The notes under the pieces were generated by a model. That model was not told the origin of the DNA. It saw nothing but the letters and a program-made list of their open reading frames with translations, and ran no database searches. A stretch of DNA of 64,000 nt. It comes from an uncultured Bacteroidia bacterium (lineage in GTDB: Bacteria > Bacteroidota > Bacteroidia > Bacteroidales > F082). Shown here one piece after another: positions 62,036 through 64,000 of this stretch; position 1 is the first letter of the stretch; every line of letters starts with the position of its first letter. The position numbers and the translations under genes are program-made. The stretch is from assembly GCA_902800965.1 (NCBI GenBank), contig CADCGK010000004.1, positions 1 through 64,000 on the forward strand, written 5' to 3'.

Positions 62036-63058
62036 ATGAAAAGAGGATTTGGAAGTGACAACCACTCGGGTGTGTGCCCAGAGGTTTTGGAAGCCATCAT
62101 GCATGTGAATCAAGACCACGCCTTGGCCTACGGCGACGATGAATATTGTGCAGCAACGGAGCAACGGTTCCGTAAACAGTTCGGCGAGCAGGCGAGGGTG
62201 TTCTTCGCCTTCAACGGCACAGGATGCAACACCCTGTGTATCGATGCCATGGTACGTTCCCACGAAGCCGTGGTCTGTGCCGAGACTGCCCATATCAACG
62301 TGGATGAATGCGGTGCCCCGCAGCGTGTGGTGGGTTGCCGCCTGCTTACCGTTGATACCCCTGACGGTAAGCTGACCCCTGAGCTGGTGAAGACTCGCCT
62401 GCATGGCTTTGGTTTCGAACACCACAGTCAGCCTAAGCTCATCTCCATCACACAGCCAACTGAGTTGGGGACGCTCTATACCCTTGACGAGATCAAGGCC
62501 TTGGTGGACCTTGCCTGTGAATATAACATGTATGTCCATATCGACGGTGCCCGTCTGGGCAACGCCGCCGTGGCATTGGGTTGCACTTTCAAGGAGATGA
62601 CCACTGATCTCGGCGTTGATGCCGTGTCGTTCGGCGGCACCAAGAACGGCTTGATGATGGGAGAGGCTGTCGTGTTGCTCAATCCCGAGATTTGCCCCGA
62701 CTTCAAGTACCGGCGCAAGCAAGCCATGCAACTCTGCTCGAAGATGCGTTTCATCGCCGCACAGTTCGATGCTTATTTCGAGAACGACCTTTGGCGCCGC
62801 AACGCCGAACACTCAAACAAGATGGCTCAGTTGTTGTATAAGTCAGTGAAGGACATCCCTGGTGTCGAGATCGTCTATCCGGTGCAGGCCAATGGTGTGT
62901 TTGCCAAGTTGCCACGCAATGTGTGGAAAGCCCTTCAGGAGTACTGCTTCTTCTACGATTGGGATGAAGACGCCAATGTGGTCCGCTGGATGTGTGCCTT
63001 CGATACTACTGAAGAGGATATCCAGCATTTTGCGGAGAAGGTAAGGGAATTGATGTGA
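62036..63058 (+). CDS. ltaE: Low-specificity L-threonine aldolase
   Basis: 340 residues, PLP-dependent. GSDNHSGVCPEV at the N-terminus, FNGTGCNTLC, HIDGARLGNAAVALG and the PLP lysine K203 in SFGGTKNG are family hallmarks. It cleaves threonine and related beta-hydroxy amino acids to glycine and an aldehyde. Confidence 0.92.
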   Translation: MKRGFGSDNHSGVCPEVLEAIMHVNQDHALAYGDDEYCAATEQRFRKQFGEQARVFFAFNGTGCNTLCIDAMVRSHEAVVCAETAHINVDECGAPQRVVGCRLLTVDTPDGKLTPELVKTRLHGFGFEHHSQPKLISITQPTELGTLYTLDEIKALVDLACEYNMYVHIDGARLGNAAVALGCTFKEMTTDLGVDAVSFGGTKNGLMMGEAVVLLNPEICPDFKYRRKQAMQLCSKMRFIAAQFDAYFENDLWRRNAEHSNKMAQLLYKSVKDIPGVEIVYPVQANGVFAKLPRNVWKALQEYCFFYDWDEDANVVRWMCAFDTTEEDIQHFAEKVRELM

Positions 63059-63078
63059 ATGAATGGACTGAAACCTCC

Positions 63079-63486
63079 TTATTTGATCAACGTTATTCCA
63101 GCCAGTTCGCGTCCGATTGAACGAATTCCTTCTTGAATCCGTAGAACTTGTCTTTCGGAAATATATTGGCCTCTTTTATACTGACGCATTAAAGATTTGT
63201 TGAGATGAATGTGTTCAGCTAATTTGCTGACATTCAAATATGGATGTGCGTCGTAGAAAGCTGAAATATCATACTGATAAACAAATTCAATGTTTTGTAA
63301 CTCTTCTGGAATAGGTTTTCCCCAATTGACGTATGATTCTATCATTTCTTGGTAACTGTTCAGATAATCCTCTTTGGCTTCAACAACAGTTTCTCCTTCG
63401 CCAAAAAAGAAGTTTTTAAGTTTAGGAGAGTGAATCCCGTATGAACCATCTTCCCCTTTCTCAATGATAGCTACTATTTTTTTCAT
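63079..63486 (-). CDS. hicB: HicB-like antitoxin with DNA-binding domain
   Basis: 135 residues. The N-terminal partially degraded RNase-H-like HicB domain (about 1-75: IIEKGEDGSYGIHSPKLKN, GETVVEAKEDYLN) is followed by a helix-turn-helix (about 85-130). It binds and neutralises HicA and represses the operon. It starts 2 bp after the hicA stop. Confidence 0.87.
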   Translation of the reverse strand: MKKIVAIIEKGEDGSYGIHSPKLKNFFFGEGETVVEAKEDYLNSYQEMIESYVNWGKPIPEELQNIEFVYQYDISAFYDAHPYLNVSKLAEHIHLNKSLMRQYKRGQYISERQVLRIQEGIRSIGRELAGITLIK

Positions 63487-63488
63487 AT

Positions 63489-63665
63489 TTATAGTTGTTT
63501 TATTAAATCGTGATAAATACCATTCTTGATTTCTTTGGAACTATGACGTTCGATTTGGATTTGATAATCTTTATCCGGATGAACATAAAGATCATGTTTT
63601 TTCCCATGACGCATAAGCTTCCAACCTTTACTGATAGCCAGTCTTTTTAATTCATTCCATTTCAT
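63489..63665 (-). CDS. hicA: HicA-like toxin (58 residues)
   Basis: 58 residues, shorter than usual ORF cut-offs. It starts MKWNELKRLAISKGWKLMRH and has GKKHDLYVHP and IERHSSKEIKNGIYHDLIKQL, the HicA dsRBD-like fold with the catalytic His in the RHGKKH region. HicA toxins cleave mRNA. ATG 63665 lies only two bases after the -7 box TATCTTTG (63675-63668), with TTTG 18 bases further (63697-63694), so the transcript appears leaderless. Confidence 0.85.
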   Translation of the reverse strand: MKWNELKRLAISKGWKLMRHGKKHDLYVHPDKDYQIQIERHSSKEIKNGIYHDLIKQL

Positions 63666-63667
63666 TG

Positions 63668-63697
63668 CAAAGATATAACATTTTTGTGATATACAAA
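63668..63697 (-). promoter_or_regulatory. hicAB promoter, leading to a leaderless transcript
   Basis: TTTG (63697-63694), 18 bases, TATCTTTG (63675-63668), minus strand. The ATG of hicA begins two bases downstream of the -7 box. Confidence 0.7.
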
Positions 63698-63716
63698 CAG
63701 GTCCTATAAATCTTTT

Positions 63717-64000
63717 TTAAAACTTCCAAATCACCTCAGCTTTGACGTCGGTTTTGGTTTCTTCCGAGAGAAAAGAACAGCCAATTCTGGCGTAAAGACT
63801 CAAAGCGTTGAAAAGCTTCAACTTTCCGAGCAAATAAAGGCGTGACCCTTTGCCGTAAAGGCTGGGGATGGAAAAGGCTCCTAACACGTCGTTTTCATAC
63901 ATGGTGATGCGGCTGTTGTAGTCGTCGCTGCTAAACAAGGCATAGCGAAAAGTGAGGGAGTAAGGCTTGCCGTCAGGCTTATAGGCGACATCTTGGCAAA
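63717..64000 (-). CDS. C-terminal part of a Bacteroidetes outer-membrane/HhH-type protein
   Basis: The frame runs in from beyond the window end and stops at 63717. The visible ~93 residues have alternating beta strands and end in the aromatic EVIWKF, as expected for an outer-membrane barrel. The TFRYALFSSDDYNSRITMYEND and FSIPSLYGKGSRLYL segments resemble a family of Bacteroidetes proteins annotated as helix-hairpin-helix domain proteins. The N-terminus is not available, so the assignment is provisional. Confidence 0.6.
   Translation of the reverse strand, partial: CQDVAYKPDGKPYSLTFRYALFSSDDYNSRITMYENDVLGAFSIPSLYGKGSRLYLLGKLKLFNALSLYARIGCSFLSEETKTDVKAEVIWKF

Overview
The window comes from a member of the Bacteroidota, most likely order Bacteroidales. 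The signs are: Bacteroidetes-type promoters (TTTG, about 19 bases, then TAnnTTTG) in front of many genes; two proteins with type IX secretion C-terminal sorting domains; a DnaE with an N-terminal proofreading exonuclease domain; a long-tailed ribosomal protein S16; and many SPase II lipoproteins. Family names are assigned by recognition of motifs and overall sequence; no database search was run.

Layout. 1-300 is the 5' end of a 16S rRNA gene read leftward, with its leader and promoter up to about 500. 640-4825 carries an AlbA_2 protein, an XRE regulator, the DHH phosphoesterase NrnA and two FKBP lipoproteins. 4818-9895 is a leftward surface-polysaccharide block (ligase/polymerase, two Wzz proteins, flippase). 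9995-14857 runs rightward: ClpS, a Rel protein with a degenerate hydrolase site, a T9SS-sorted CotH protein, OsmC and a thioesterase. 15000-23250 is an AT-rich accessory region: a five-gene leftward operon of secreted proteins, a separate FN3 lipoprotein, a recently duplicated small gene, an IS3 remnant and a long-hairpin RNA candidate. Three of the secreted-protein genes share a hairpin-like leader, and two of these also share a promoter block.

23248-44314 is mostly core metabolism and housekeeping: TatC, a cysteine-desulfidase operon, a TPR/coiled-coil protein, LolD, an Omp28-like T9SS protein, Nth, RecA, a phosphohexomutase, RmlD, a degenerate nucleotide cyclase, YebC, a phosphatase-like pseudoenzyme, S16, a DMT transporter, a GH20 hexosaminidase, YbaK and a nitroreductase. 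44468-51928 is a mosaic stretch: a RhuM-Doc protein, a PLD nuclease, a small ATPase, an orphan protein, then Nmad2-Nmad3 (families linked to DNA base modification), a WYL regulator, an N-terminally extended carbonic anhydrase, an exonuclease and an MBL hydrolase. 52655-64000 holds dnaE, trxA, a DUF58 protein, a RelB-PIN toxin-antitoxin pair, a PIF1-like helicase, threonine aldolase, a HicA-HicB pair whose 58-residue toxin gene is easy to miss, and the end of a beta-barrel protein that runs off the window.

The parts most worth following up are the shared leader/promoter unit at 18.4-22.4 kb, the long-hairpin RNA candidate at 23.0-23.2 kb, and the Nmad2-Nmad3-WYL cassette at 47.4-49.8 kb.
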